Assembly: GCF_000158815.1 (NCBI RefSeq)
Contig: NZ_GG657738.1
Location: 5,934,478 to 5,998,477 of the forward strand
Source: Micromonospora sp. ATCC 39149
GTDB lineage: Bacteria > Actinomycetota > Actinomycetes > Mycobacteriales > Micromonosporaceae
DNA: 64,000 nt
Direction: 5' to 3'
The position numbers and the translations under genes were made by a program. How positions within the stretch are numbered: the first letter of the stretch is position 1; every line of letters starts with the position of its first letter. Under the pieces are notes generated by a model. That model was not told where the DNA came from and ran no database searches. It worked only from the letters and a program-made list of their open reading frames with translations. Positions 10,063 to 18,555 of this stretch are shown in pieces.

Positions 10063-10307
10063 ACCTCACCCCGGACCCACGCAACGACCAGCTCATCGAG
10101 GTGCGCGACGCCCGCTCGCAGAGCGCCACCGACAACACCCACCTCACCAAACTTGGCTACGACACCGCTTTTTATCCGGGTCAGCGTCACCTCCCCACCC
10201 GTCCCGGGCTACGCGTCCGGGCGGACCACGACGATGACGTACTTTTTTCGTGACTACACCCGCGGTCGGGGGCGGCTCTTTTCCCACCCGGCCTTCCACT
10301 GACCACC
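9940..10307 (+). other. Cluster of frame changes inside the RHS toxin gene
   Basis: The RHS protein can be followed through this interval only by changing frame repeatedly: GGFESVEFDP up to about 9945; then KTASGRDVRGNTIRSTVCRD and LTKLGYDTAF in the next frame to about 10172; then IRVSVTSPPVPGYASGRTTT to about 10245; then PAVGGGSFPT; then TVSAKGATQQTEYDSAGD from about 10305. Several switch points fall at homopolymers (runs of T near 10170 and 10242). All pieces together restore a continuous RHS sequence. Confidence 0.65.
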
Positions 10308-13300
10308 GTGTCGGCCAAGGGCGCCACCCAGCAGACGGAGTACGACTCCGCCGGCGACGCCGTCCGCATCACCGACCCCGCCGGACTGGTCACCGAGTTC
10401 ACCTACGACGGGATCGGACGCACCCGCACCAAAACCGTCAAGGCCGAGGCACCCTCCGGTGACCTGACCACCACCTACACCTACGACGCGGCCGGGCAGG
10501 TCGTCGAGCAACTCGACCCGCCGGTGCTCAACCAGGTGACCGGCGCGACCCACACCGCGAAAACCACGACCACCTACGACGCCGACGGCAACGTCACCTA
10601 CCGCAAGGTCGAGGACACCACCGGCGGGGACGCGCCCCACGACTCCACCAGCGACTACAACACCCACGGCCAACTGGTCAAGACCGTCGACGCCGTCGGC
10701 GCGGTCACCCTCTTCGAGTACGACGACTACGGCAACACCACCGAAACAGTGGCGTGCGCCGTCAGCCCACCCCCGGCAAGCCCCTGCCCGGCCGGCGACG
10801 TCCTACGCGCCAAGACGGAAACCTACGACTCGGCCGGACAGCAGCTGACCACCACGATCACCGGCGCCGACGGCACCAACACCCGCGTGTCATCGAAGGC
10901 CTACTTCGCCAACGGCAACCTCGCCTCCGACACCGACGCGATGAACTGGGTGACGGAGTACGAGTACGACTTCAACGACAACGTCACTAAGGTCACCCGC
11001 ACCGACGGCGTCAAGCGGTTCGTCCGCGAACAGAGCAGCTACGACGCCATCGGCAACGTCATCACCCAGCGCGCCGACAACGGCGCCAACTGGACCACCT
11101 ACAGCTACGACGCCGCCGGCCGGCTCGTCTCCTCCACCGAGCAGCCGGGCGACCTCGAACGCGTCACGAAGTACTCCTACGACGCCGACGACCACGTCAC
11201 CAGCACCCAGAGCCTCGCCGGGCAGCTCCAGACGCCCCTGCAGACCGTCGAGAACACCTACGACCCGATGGGCCGGGTGACCTCCGAGAGCGTCAGCGTC
11301 AAGAGCGCCGCCCTACCCACCGGCTGGTGGCGGATGGAGGAGGCGGCGGGCTACGAGGCGTACGACTCCTCGCCGTCGCAGCGCACCCTCTACTCGTACA
11401 ACGGCACCGTCGGCCGCTCCGACGGAGCCGCGCTGTTCACCCGCACCAACGTCCTGCAGACCGCGCAGCCGGCGCTGAACACCACCCAGTCGTACTCGGT
11501 GTCCGCCTGGGTCAAGCTCAGCGACCTCAACCAGGACCAGACGGTCGTCGGCGAGGGTGGCAACAACAACGGGGCCTTCTTCCTCAAGTACAGCAAGTCC
11601 TACAACCGGTGGGAGTTCGCCGCAGCCCGGACGGACACCACCTCCACGACCTGGAGCGCCGCCCGGTCCAGCGCCGCGCCTGCCGTGAACACCTGGGCCC
11701 ACCTGGTCGCCGTGTTCGACGCCGGCACCAAGGAGATGAGCCTGTTCGTCAACGGCTCGCTGTCGGGCAGCACCACCCAACCCACCCCCTGGAACGCCCT
11801 TACCCCACTGGCCGTCGGCGGCATCCTCATCGGCCCCAACGAGGCGCAACTGGTCAACGGCGCCATCGACAACGTGCAGATCTTCCAGGAGGAGCTCAGC
11901 GCCGACGAGGTCGGCACCCTCTACGGCGCCGGCAACGGCCGCAAGGCCACCACGACGGTGACTCCGAAGAAACTGACCACCAGCTACACCGTCGACAAAC
12001 GCGGTCTGATCACCGCCGTGACCGACCCGATGGGCAACGTCACCACCTACGAGTACGACGCCCCCGGCAACCTGGCCAAGGTCGTCGCCCCGCCGGTGTC
12101 CACCGAGACGTTCGGCGGCGGCGCGCCCGTGCCGGCGGTGCCCGTGTTTCGCACCGGCTACAACACCTTCGGCGAGCCGACCGAGACCCAGGACCCGCTG
12201 ACCAACGTCCTCACCACCCGCTATGACGCCGCCGGCCGACCGATCAAGACGATCCGGCCCGCCTACACACCACCCGGCGGCACCCCGATCCCCGCCGCCG
12301 AGACCAGCACCGCCTACGACGGGCTCGGCCAGGTCGAGTCCACCACCGACGCGCGCGGCAAGACCACCACCTTCGAGTACGACGCGCTCGGCAACACCGT
12401 GCAGGTCACCAACCCGGCCGGCAAGGTCACCACCGCCGCGTACGACAAGGTCGGCGACCTCATCGAAACCGTCGACCCCACCGGCGCCAAGACCACCGCC
12501 ACGTACGACTACCTCGGCCGCGTCCTCACCCGCAGCCAGGTCGTCCGCCAGCCCACCCCGATCACCAACACCACCACCTACGACTACGGCACCGGCGCGT
12601 ACGGCAACACTCCCGCCGCCGGACCCTGGCTGCGCAAGGTCACCACCCCGGAGGGCGTCACCACCTCCACCACCTACAACTGGGTTGGCGAACCCCTCAC
12701 CGTCACCGACGGCGCCAACAACGTGACCACCACCGACTACGACGGTCTTGGCCGCCCGGTCAGGACGATCCTGCCGGACTCGACCAGGACCACCGTCGCC
12801 TACGACGGCATCGGTCGCCCCACCATGGTGCAGAACCTCGACGCCAGCAACGTCGTGCAGACCACCGAGAAGATGGGCTACGACGACAACGGCAACCTCA
12901 CCTGGGTCAAGGACGCCCGCGGCACCACCACCAACTTCGGCTACGACGCCCGGGGCAACCTCACCAGCGAAACCCAGCCGGTCACCAACACGACCGCCAT
13001 CGGCACCTCCTTCGGCTACGACCTCGCCGGCAACCAGACCCGGTTCACCGACGGCCGCGGCAACGCCTTCTGGACCACCTACAACTCGTGGGGCCTGCCC
13101 GAGTCGCGGATCGAACCGGCCACCCCGGCCTACCCCAACGTCGCCGACCGCACCTTCACCATCGCCTACGACGCCCTCGGTCGCCCCGTCCGCCAGGACT
13201 CACCCGGCGGCGTCACCGTCACCAACACCTACGACGACCTCGGCCAGCTGAAGCGAGTCACGGGCAGCGGCGCCGAAGCCACCACCGCCGACCGCGTCTT

Positions 13301-16300
13301 CGACTACGACGACGCCGGCCGGCTGACCTCACTGTCCGTCCCCTCCGGCACGAACACCATCGGATACGACGACCGGGGCCTCCCGCTGACCATCACCGGC
13401 CCCACCGGCAGCAACTCCTTCTCGTACAACCGCGACGGCAGAATGGCCGCCCGCACGGACGCCGCCGGCACCACCAACTACACCTACGACATCGCCGGCC
13501 GGCTCAAGACCACCGCCAACCCCACCACCGGCATCAACGTCGCCGTCACCTACAACACGACCTCCCAACCGGCGACGATCACCTACGGCACCAACAACAA
13601 CGTCCGCACCCTCACCTACGACCCGCTGCACCGACTCAAGACCGACACCCTCAAGAACTCCGCCGGCACCGTCACCCTCGGCTTCATCACCTACGGCTAC
13701 GACAACAACGGCAACGAAACCTCGAAGACCACCACCGGACTCGCCGGATCCGCGAGCAACACCTACACCTACGACCTCGCCGACCGGCTCACCTCGTGGA
13801 ACAACGGCACCACCAACACGACGTACGCCTACGACGACTCCGGCAACCGCATCCAGAACGGGTCGAGGACCTTCACCTACGACGCCCGCAACCAGCTCAG
13901 CACCCAGAACGACGGCACCACCTACACCTACACCGCCCGCGGCACCCTCCGCAGCACCGCCAACGGATCCGTCGCCTACGCCACCGAGACCGACGCCTTC
14001 GGCCAGGTCATCACCCAGCAGGGCACCGGCGGCGCCAGCACCACCTACACCTACGACGCCCTGGGCCGGGCGCTCAAACCCGGCTTCACCTACACCGGGC
14101 TCGGCAACGACCTCGCCAGCGACGGCACCGCCACCTACACCCGCGACCCCTCCGGAGAACTCCTCGGCACGGGCAGCGGCACCGGCGCCGGATCCCGCTA
14201 CACCTGGACCGACCAGCACACCGACGTCGTCGCCCAGTTCACCGCCACCGGCACCACAATTGCCGGCTCCACCACCTACGACCCCCTCGGCAAGGTGACA
14301 ACCACCAGCGGCATGGTCGGCAACCTCGGCTACCAGTCGGAGTGGACCGAATCCCTCACCGGCCGCGTCAACATGCACGCCCGCTGGTACAACACCACCA
14401 CCGGCCAGTTCGACACCCGCGACAGCGCCGACGTCACCCCCGTCCCCGACTCCATCACCGCCAACCGCTTCCAGTACGGCGACGGCAACCCCCTCACCAC
14501 CATCGACCCCACCGGACACTTCGGCTGGTCCAGCTTCAAGCGGGGCCTCTCCAGCGCCGCGAGAGTCGTCACCAACCCCGTCTCCACGTTCCGCGCCGCC
14601 GCCAGCTACACCGCCTCCACCTTCAAGTACGTCTCCTCCGGCCGCGCCTGGAAAGACGTCAAGTCCAGCGTCAAGAAGGTCACGAGCAAAGCCACCAAAG
14701 CCTGGCACACGGTCAAGAAGTCCACCGTCCGCTGGGCGAAGAAGAAGAGCCAAGCCCTCAAGGACGCCTACCACGCCACCCGCAGCTGCATGTCCAAGGG
14801 CGTAGGCAAGTGCGTCAAGGAAACAGCCAAGAAAACCGTCAAGAAGACCATCGACAGCGCCAAAGCCACCGTACAGGCCATCAAGAAGGACCCCTGGCGA
14901 TTCGCCGCCACCGCCGCCGCCGGCCTGATCGCCACCGTCGCCGTCGGTGCCCTGTGCGCCACCGGCGTCGGATGCCTCATCCTCGCCGGCGCCGCCGCAG
15001 GAGCACTCGCCTCAGGCACCGGTTACATGGTCGACGTCTCCCGCGGCGACCAGGAGTTCTCCTGGAGCGGCCTCGCCGGCACGATGATCGAGGGCGGTCT
15101 CGACGGTGCCGCGTCCGCAGGCCTCGGACGACTCGGGGGAGCAGTCGGCACCAGGGCGCTCGGCGGTGCCGCCAGCCGCCTGCCCAGCCTGGGAAGCCGG
15201 ATGCCCGGCGGCAGCGCGGTGAAGGCCGGTGGTGGCTCCTCGGCCCGCGCCGCAGCGACCAAAAGCGGCGGAAACCGGAGCGGTGGCGGTGGTGGTTCGT
15301 CGGCGCGTGCGGCCGACCGGTCCTCGGGCGGCGGCTCGCCGCAGGCGGGTTCGGGCCGCCGGCAGGAGAACTGCCACAGCTTCGACCCATCGACCCGGGT
15401 TCTGCTCGCCAACGGCAGCAGCCGCCCCATCTCCGCGCTCAACATCGGCGACAAGGTGGCGGCAACCGAACCGCACAGCGGCCGGACCGAGGCCAAACGC
15501 GTCACCCAACTGCACCTCAACCAGGACCGGAACCTGACCGACGTTACTGTACGCGACACGTCGTCGGGCAAGCGGACGGTCCTGAAGACCACCGAGCACC
15601 ACCCGTTCTGGGACGCGACCGAACGGCGCTGGGTCGACGCGGGTCAACTCATGCCCGGCCACCGGCTGCTGGTCCACGACGACAAACGCCTCGAAGGCGA
15701 CGGCACCGGCGCCGGCATGGGCGGCGGCGGACCCGGCCGCCAGGTCACCGTCACCGCAGTACGCAACCACACCGGCAACCAGCCGATGCACGACCTCACC
15801 GTCGCCGACATCCACACGTACTATGTGATCACCGGTGACACGCCGGTGCTGGTACACAACTGTGGAGACAGCAGCGGTGACGGCTATACGGACCTGTATC
15901 ACGGTACGAGCAATAATGCTGCCGCGAGTATTCGCGCAAACGGTGTCGATACTGGATACTCCTCACGGCCCATGGACTTTGGTAACGGTTTCTACACCAC
16001 CCGCGATTCGGCGCAGGCGGCGGAGTGGGCCGCGAAACGCTATGGCGACAATGGAGAAGTGCTCCATTTTCGCATAGCCAACACTAAGCTGGAGGGGCTC
16101 AACTCGATGAAGTTCGTCGGCGACAGCCTCGCGTTGAGGAAGTTCGTCAACTACTATCGTGGCGGTGGAACGGATGCACCCTTCGATATGGTGGAAGGTC
16201 CGATGTTGGGTAATCCGGGTCGGTTTATGCGAGGTGGAGAACCGCGCTGGTTCGGAAATCAAGTTGTATTCTTTGGTGATACTGGCCAAATGCTAGATGC

Positions 16301-16313
16301 TGCGTTGCAGTGA
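10308..16313 (+). CDS. RHS polymorphic toxin, C-terminal part with HINT domain and DUF3990-like toxin
   Basis: About 2,000 codons continue the RHS protein. There are many YD repeats (YDAAGQVVEQLD, YDDYGNTTETV and similar), a third LamG domain near residues 340-540 (WWRMEEAAG...SYSVSAWVKL), more YD repeats, and the RHS core end motif with YNTTTGQFDTRDSADV and RFQYGDGNPLTTIDPTGH near 1400. A Lys-rich helical segment and a Gly/Ala hydrophobic stretch follow. The last 300 residues are a HINT autoprocessing domain and a toxin tip. The RHS shell is thought to encapsulate and deliver the tip in contact-dependent competition. The frame shown opens at GTG 10308 only because of the upstream frame changes; it is not an independent start. 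Confidence 0.85.
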   Translation: MSAKGATQQTEYDSAGDAVRITDPAGLVTEFTYDGIGRTRTKTVKAEAPSGDLTTTYTYDAAGQVVEQLDPPVLNQVTGATHTAKTTTTYDADGNVTYRKVEDTTGGDAPHDSTSDYNTHGQLVKTVDAVGAVTLFEYDDYGNTTETVACAVSPPPASPCPAGDVLRAKTETYDSAGQQLTTTITGADGTNTRVSSKAYFANGNLASDTDAMNWVTEYEYDFNDNVTKVTRTDGVKRFVREQSSYDAIGNVITQRADNGANWTTYSYDAAGRLVSSTEQPGDLERVTKYSYDADDHVTSTQSLAGQLQTPLQTVENTYDPMGRVTSESVSVKSAALPTGWWRMEEAAGYEAYDSSPSQRTLYSYNGTVGRSDGAALFTRTNVLQTAQPALNTTQSYSVSAWVKLSDLNQDQTVVGEGGNNNGAFFLKYSKSYNRWEFAAARTDTTSTTWSAARSSAAPAVNTWAHLVAVFDAGTKEMSLFVNGSLSGSTTQPTPWNALTPLAVGGILIGPNEAQLVNGAIDNVQIFQEELSADEVGTLYGAGNGRKATTTVTPKKLTTSYTVDKRGLITAVTDPMGNVTTYEYDAPGNLAKVVAPPVSTETFGGGAPVPAVPVFRTGYNTFGEPTETQDPLTNVLTTRYDAAGRPIKTIRPAYTPPGGTPIPAAETSTAYDGLGQVESTTDARGKTTTFEYDALGNTVQVTNPAGKVTTAAYDKVGDLIETVDPTGAKTTATYDYLGRVLTRSQVVRQPTPITNTTTYDYGTGAYGNTPAAGPWLRKVTTPEGVTTSTTYNWVGEPLTVTDGANNVTTTDYDGLGRPVRTILPDSTRTTVAYDGIGRPTMVQNLDASNVVQTTEKMGYDDNGNLTWVKDARGTTTNFGYDARGNLTSETQPVTNTTAIGTSFGYDLAGNQTRFTDGRGNAFWTTYNSWGLPESRIEPATPAYPNVADRTFTIAYDALGRPVRQDSPGGVTVTNTYDDLGQLKRVTGSGAEATTADRVFDYDDAGRLTSLSVPSGTNTIGYDDRGLPLTITGPTGSNSFSYNRDGRMAARTDAAGTTNYTYDIAGRLKTTANPTTGINVAVTYNTTSQPATITYGTNNNVRTLTYDPLHRLKTDTLKNSAGTVTLGFITYGYDNNGNETSKTTTGLAGSASNTYTYDLADRLTSWNNGTTNTTYAYDDSGNRIQNGSRTFTYDARNQLSTQNDGTTYTYTARGTLRSTANGSVAYATETDAFGQVITQQGTGGASTTYTYDALGRALKPGFTYTGLGNDLASDGTATYTRDPSGELLGTGSGTGAGSRYTWTDQHTDVVAQFTATGTTIAGSTTYDPLGKVTTTSGMVGNLGYQSEWTESLTGRVNMHARWYNTTTGQFDTRDSADVTPVPDSITANRFQYGDGNPLTTIDPTGHFGWSSFKRGLSSAARVVTNPVSTFRAAASYTASTFKYVSSGRAWKDVKSSVKKVTSKATKAWHTVKKSTVRWAKKKSQALKDAYHATRSCMSKGVGKCVKETAKKTVKKTIDSAKATVQAIKKDPWRFAATAAAGLIATVAVGALCATGVGCLILAGAAAGALASGTGYMVDVSRGDQEFSWSGLAGTMIEGGLDGAASAGLGRLGGAVGTRALGGAASRLPSLGSRMPGGSAVKAGGGSSARAAATKSGGNRSGGGGGSSARAADRSSGGGSPQAGSGRRQENCHSFDPSTRVLLANGSSRPISALNIGDKVAATEPHSGRTEAKRVTQLHLNQDRNLTDVTVRDTSSGKRTVLKTTEHHPFWDATERRWVDAGQLMPGHRLLVHDDKRLEGDGTGAGMGGGGPGRQVTVTAVRNHTGNQPMHDLTVADIHTYYVITGDTPVLVHNCGDSSGDGYTDLYHGTSNNAAASIRANGVDTGYSSRPMDFGNGFYTTRDSAQAAEWAAKRYGDNGEVLHFRIANTKLEGLNSMKFVGDSLALRKFVNYYRGGGTDAPFDMVEGPMLGNPGRFMRGGEPRWFGNQVVFFGDTGQMLDAALQ
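15370..16313 (+). other. HINT cleavage module plus DUF3990/ART-like toxin tip
   Basis: The HINT domain begins with the nucleophilic Cys in ENCHSFDPSTRVLL (about 15372) and contains the TxxH block TTEHHPFWD. It ends at TPVLVHNC, with His-Asn followed by Cys at 15861, the geometry of self-cleaving HINT domains. The remaining 150 residues read LYHGTSNNAAASIRANGVD, then MDFGNGFYTTRDSAQAAEWA, matching the DUF3990 pattern, a family with an ADP-ribosyltransferase-like fold. From about 15,880 onward the DNA is visibly richer in A and T than the RHS part, as expected for an exchangeable toxin tip. The cellular target is unknown. Confidence 0.75.
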
Positions 16314-16322
16314 GGAATGCCC

Positions 16323-16628
16323 ATGTCAGAGTTTCAGATGCCTGCGTCGCCGGATGTTGCTGAGTTGCTGAACGCAATTGCTTGTGAGATGGTCGACCAG
16401 TTTGGGATCACGCGGGCGGAGGCGGTAGCTCGGATCAATGAACAGTGGCATCGTCAGGACCTTTCGTCGAACGACGAGATCATCCTCCATGAGGATGAAT
16501 ACTTCTGGGCCTTGTTCATCTACTTCGGCGGCGAAGTGCCAAATTGGAGCCGAGATGCCAATCGGTCCGAATGGATTCCGAAGCCTGTGCCTACGCGCGA
16601 CTCCGGCTACTGGCCGATGCCCGATTGA
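16323..16628 (+). CDS. Candidate immunity protein for the RHS toxin
   Basis: A small acidic protein of about 101 residues (MSEFQMPASPDVAELLNAIA onward), with Trp- and Tyr-containing C-terminal segments (DEYFWALFIYFGG, DSGYWPMPD). It begins 10 bases after the toxin stop; GAGGA lies 6 bases before ATG 16323, although ATG 16317 in the same frame is possible. Position, size, acidity and the same lower GC content as the toxin tip fit an immunity protein that binds and blocks the toxin. I do not recognise a specific immunity family. Confidence 0.7.
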   Translation: MSEFQMPASPDVAELLNAIACEMVDQFGITRAEAVARINEQWHRQDLSSNDEIILHEDEYFWALFIYFGGEVPNWSRDANRSEWIPKPVPTRDSGYWPMPD

Positions 16629-16754
16629 TCACCCTTCCGCGTGACCCCAGTTCCATGCCGCGGTCCCAGGTCAGGGTGTTGAGTAGCCGAGGGGCCATCG
16701 GTGTCGTGACCGCGGATCTCCCCAACACCTCCACAGGCCCTCGACCAGCCGTCC

Positions 16755-17343
16755 TTGTTCGTGTGCATGAGTGGGCGGATGGTGGGACTCGCGGCGACAG
16801 CCGGACTGGATCCAATCGCTTACCTTGATGTGGCTGCCGGTACGGCGGCGCTTGGACTACAAGCAGAGGTTCGTGGTGTCGCTGGACGTGCGGCCTGGGC
16901 ATGCGGTGGCCGATATCGGGTGCGGTCCGGGAACCGACCTTCCTCGGTTTGCCGATGCGGTGGGTGAGGACGGGGTGGTCGTCGGGGTGGACCGGGAGCC
17001 TCGGATGCTTGAGGAGGCGAGGCACCGCCTGGTTGACCGGTCGAACGTGCGTTTGTCTTCGGGCGACATCCACGACCTGCCGATAGCGGACGTCAGCGTC
17101 GGTCGGGCGCGGGTGGATCGTGTGCTGCAGCATGTGGCGGACCCGGCGAAGGCGGTCCGGGAGGTGCGCCGGGTGCTTCGGCCCGGGGGTTGTTCGGGAT
17201 GGCAGAGCCGGACTGGGACGCGCTTGCGGTCGCTGACGTGGATGTCGACATTAGCCGGCGGTTCGCCCGTTTCGTCGCGGGCCGGGTGCGTAATCCGACG
17301 GTCGGCCGGAGCGCGCAGTGCGTTGTCTTCTGGGCGGCCTGAG
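16755..17343 (+). pseudogene. SAM-dependent methyltransferase, two frameshifts
   Basis: Class I methyltransferase broken in two places. The N-terminal piece reads LDPIAYLDVAAGTAAL in one frame. After a shift near 16850 the core continues as DYKQRFVVSLDVRPGHAVAD, with SAM-binding motif I as ADIGCGPGTDLPRFADAVG, the acidic VDREPRMLEEA segment, and VLQHVADPAKAVREVRRVLR. A second shift near 17190, at a run of G, moves the continuation GMAEPDWDALAVADVDVD to a third frame that stops about 17342, before the usual C-terminal third. Two frameshifts plus the truncation favour a true pseudogene. Confidence 0.75.
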
Positions 17344-17636
17344 CCGCTATCGCGACTCGCCGGCTCGGCTGGGTGAGGCAGGGCGGCTCGTTTGCAGTCC
17401 CTCGGGTGCACCGTGGTGAGGTTGAGGCTCGGCCCGGGCGTCATGATGCCGGGCCGGGCTACGATCCGGAGTCGTTGGCGGGTCCCCACTTAACTTTCGG
17501 TGGTCACGGCGCTGGTCACAGCCTCGAGTATGGATGGCGATACCGGCGGGCATCACGGTATCGTGGACTATCGAATGGTCCGGTTCTGCGTATTTATCGG
17601 CATGATTCGTCACGCCGTGATACAACTGTGATGTAA

Positions 17637-17680
17637 CTGGGGGTCAAGGGGTCGTCGGTTCGAATCCGGCCGTCCCGACA
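17637..17680 (+). other. 3' half of tRNA-Pro(GGG): integration-site remnant
   Basis: From CTGGGGGTCAAG the sequence matches a tRNA-Pro from the anticodon loop (GGG) through the T arm (GTTCGAATCC-type loop with GTCGG/CCGGC stem) to the acceptor strand CGTCCCG plus A. The 5' half, with its complementary acceptor strand, D arm and left anticodon stem, is absent. Fragments running from anticodon loop to 3' end are the classic duplicated att core left by tyrosine-integrase elements, and tRNA-Pro is a known target, for example of pSAM2. The integrase remnant follows 113 bases away. Confidence 0.75.
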
Positions 17681-17684
17681 CAAG

Positions 17685-17722
17685 AAAAGCCCTGACTAGC
17701 GGAAACCCTGGTCAGGGCTTTT
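17685..17722 (+). terminator. Rho-independent terminator after the tRNA fragment
   Basis: A perfect 12-bp stem (AAAAGCCCTGAC paired with GTCAGGGCTTTT) closes a 14-base loop and ends in a T run. It is placed just after the tRNA 3' end, as is usual for tRNA transcription units. Confidence 0.8.
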
Positions 17723-17792
17723 GCGTTCGTCTATGGATTTTTGAACCGCCCCCCGAAAACCCTCCGATTACCCGGGGCGGCAACCAGGTTTG

Positions 17793-18085
17793 TCATCCAT
17801 CGTCATCGTCGTGCGCCCCGGGCGTGGGGCGTCCGTTCCGGTCGGCGCCGAGGCGCTCGAGGACTACGGAGACGTCCGGTGCTTGGATGGGCTTGGCGAT
17901 GTAGTAGGTGGCGGTGACACTCCTCGCTGGAGTGCCCGAGCTGCTGCGGCGCTCTTGGTGTCGGTGTCTTCCTTGATGAGGGTGGCCACGGTCTTGCGGA
18001 AGGTGTGCGGGGTGACCCAGGCGAGGTCGGTGTCGGCGCGGGCCTGCACCGGCTCGCTGTTCGCCTTGCCCGTGGTCCGGGTACC
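17793..18085 (-). pseudogene. Tyrosine recombinase (integrase) C-terminal remnant
   Basis: On the minus strand, in two frames, is the C-terminal catalytic part of a phage or AICE-type integrase. It shows ADTDLAWVTPHTFRKTVATL (containing the His-x-x-Arg box), then QLGHSSE, then after a frame change TATYYIAKPIQAPDVSVVL with the catalytic Tyr, ending at a stop at 17793. The N-terminal core-binding domain and the first catalytic Arg are missing; the upper boundary abuts the TrmH fragment. It lies beside the tRNA-Pro half, consistent with the int-att end of a decayed integrated element. Confidence 0.75.
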
Positions 18086-18094
18086 CTCCCACCA

Positions 18095-18379
18095 GGCCGT
18101 TCTATCCTGGTCGCTGACGTCCGCGCCGACGGCATCGGCATGAGCATCATGGGAACCGATGAGCGCGGCATCCTGGACGCCGCCGAGTACGACTTCACAC
18201 AACCCACCGTGACGTTGATCGGCAATGAGACCACCGGTCTCAGCTCCGGCTGGCGCGAGGCATGCGACCAGCTCGTCCGGACCCCCATGTTCGGGTCGGC
18301 CAGCTCCCTGAACGCGGCGACCGCCGCGACTGTCATGCTGTACGAATCGGCACGTCAGCGGGCCGCCGCCCGGCGGTAG
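18095..18379 (+). pseudogene. SpoU/TrmH-family RNA 2'-O-methyltransferase, C-terminal fragment
   Basis: About 95 codons on the plus strand match the C-terminal half of SpoU/TrmH methyltransferases: LVADVRADGIGMSIMGTDE, then the motif LIGNETTGLSSGW and the knot motif MFGSASSLNAATAATVMLYE, ending RQRAAARR and a stop. The family needs about 150 more N-terminal residues, which are replaced by integrase sequence. Thiostrepton-type resistance methyltransferases belong to this superfamily, but nothing here can separate them from tRNA methyltransferases. Confidence 0.65.
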
Positions 18380-18555
18380 CGCACTGATCGCAGGCAGCCA
18401 CCCGGTCGGCTGACCGCCACCACCGCGCTACCTGACCCGCAGCGCCCGCCTGCGGGCAGGCGCCGCAGCCGGGCACCACAAGGGGGCGCGGACGTCGTCC
18501 TCCCCATGAGCGTGCCGGGCGGGCCCGGCGACCACCGGGATGCCGACGACGGCTG

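Noticed and set aside
9952-10237. Possible programmed frameshifting in the RHS gene
   Set aside because: Programmed slippage would need one defined site; here the frame changes several times in both directions, which fits sequencing indels or decay better.
13329-14774. A 481-codon Val/Gly-rich minus-strand frame
   Set aside because: Antisense shadow of the YD repeats; no motif and no ribosome site.
13088-15838. A 916-codon plus-strand frame rich in Arg, His and Pro
   Set aside because: It is a shifted frame of the RHS repeats; the in-frame reading shows YD repeats and a HINT domain, while this one has only low-complexity sequence.
5455-16313. The GC-rich tandem repeats as a CRISPR-like array
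   Set aside because: The repeats are degenerate coding repeats (YD and LamG motifs) of varying length, with no constant repeat and spacer structure.
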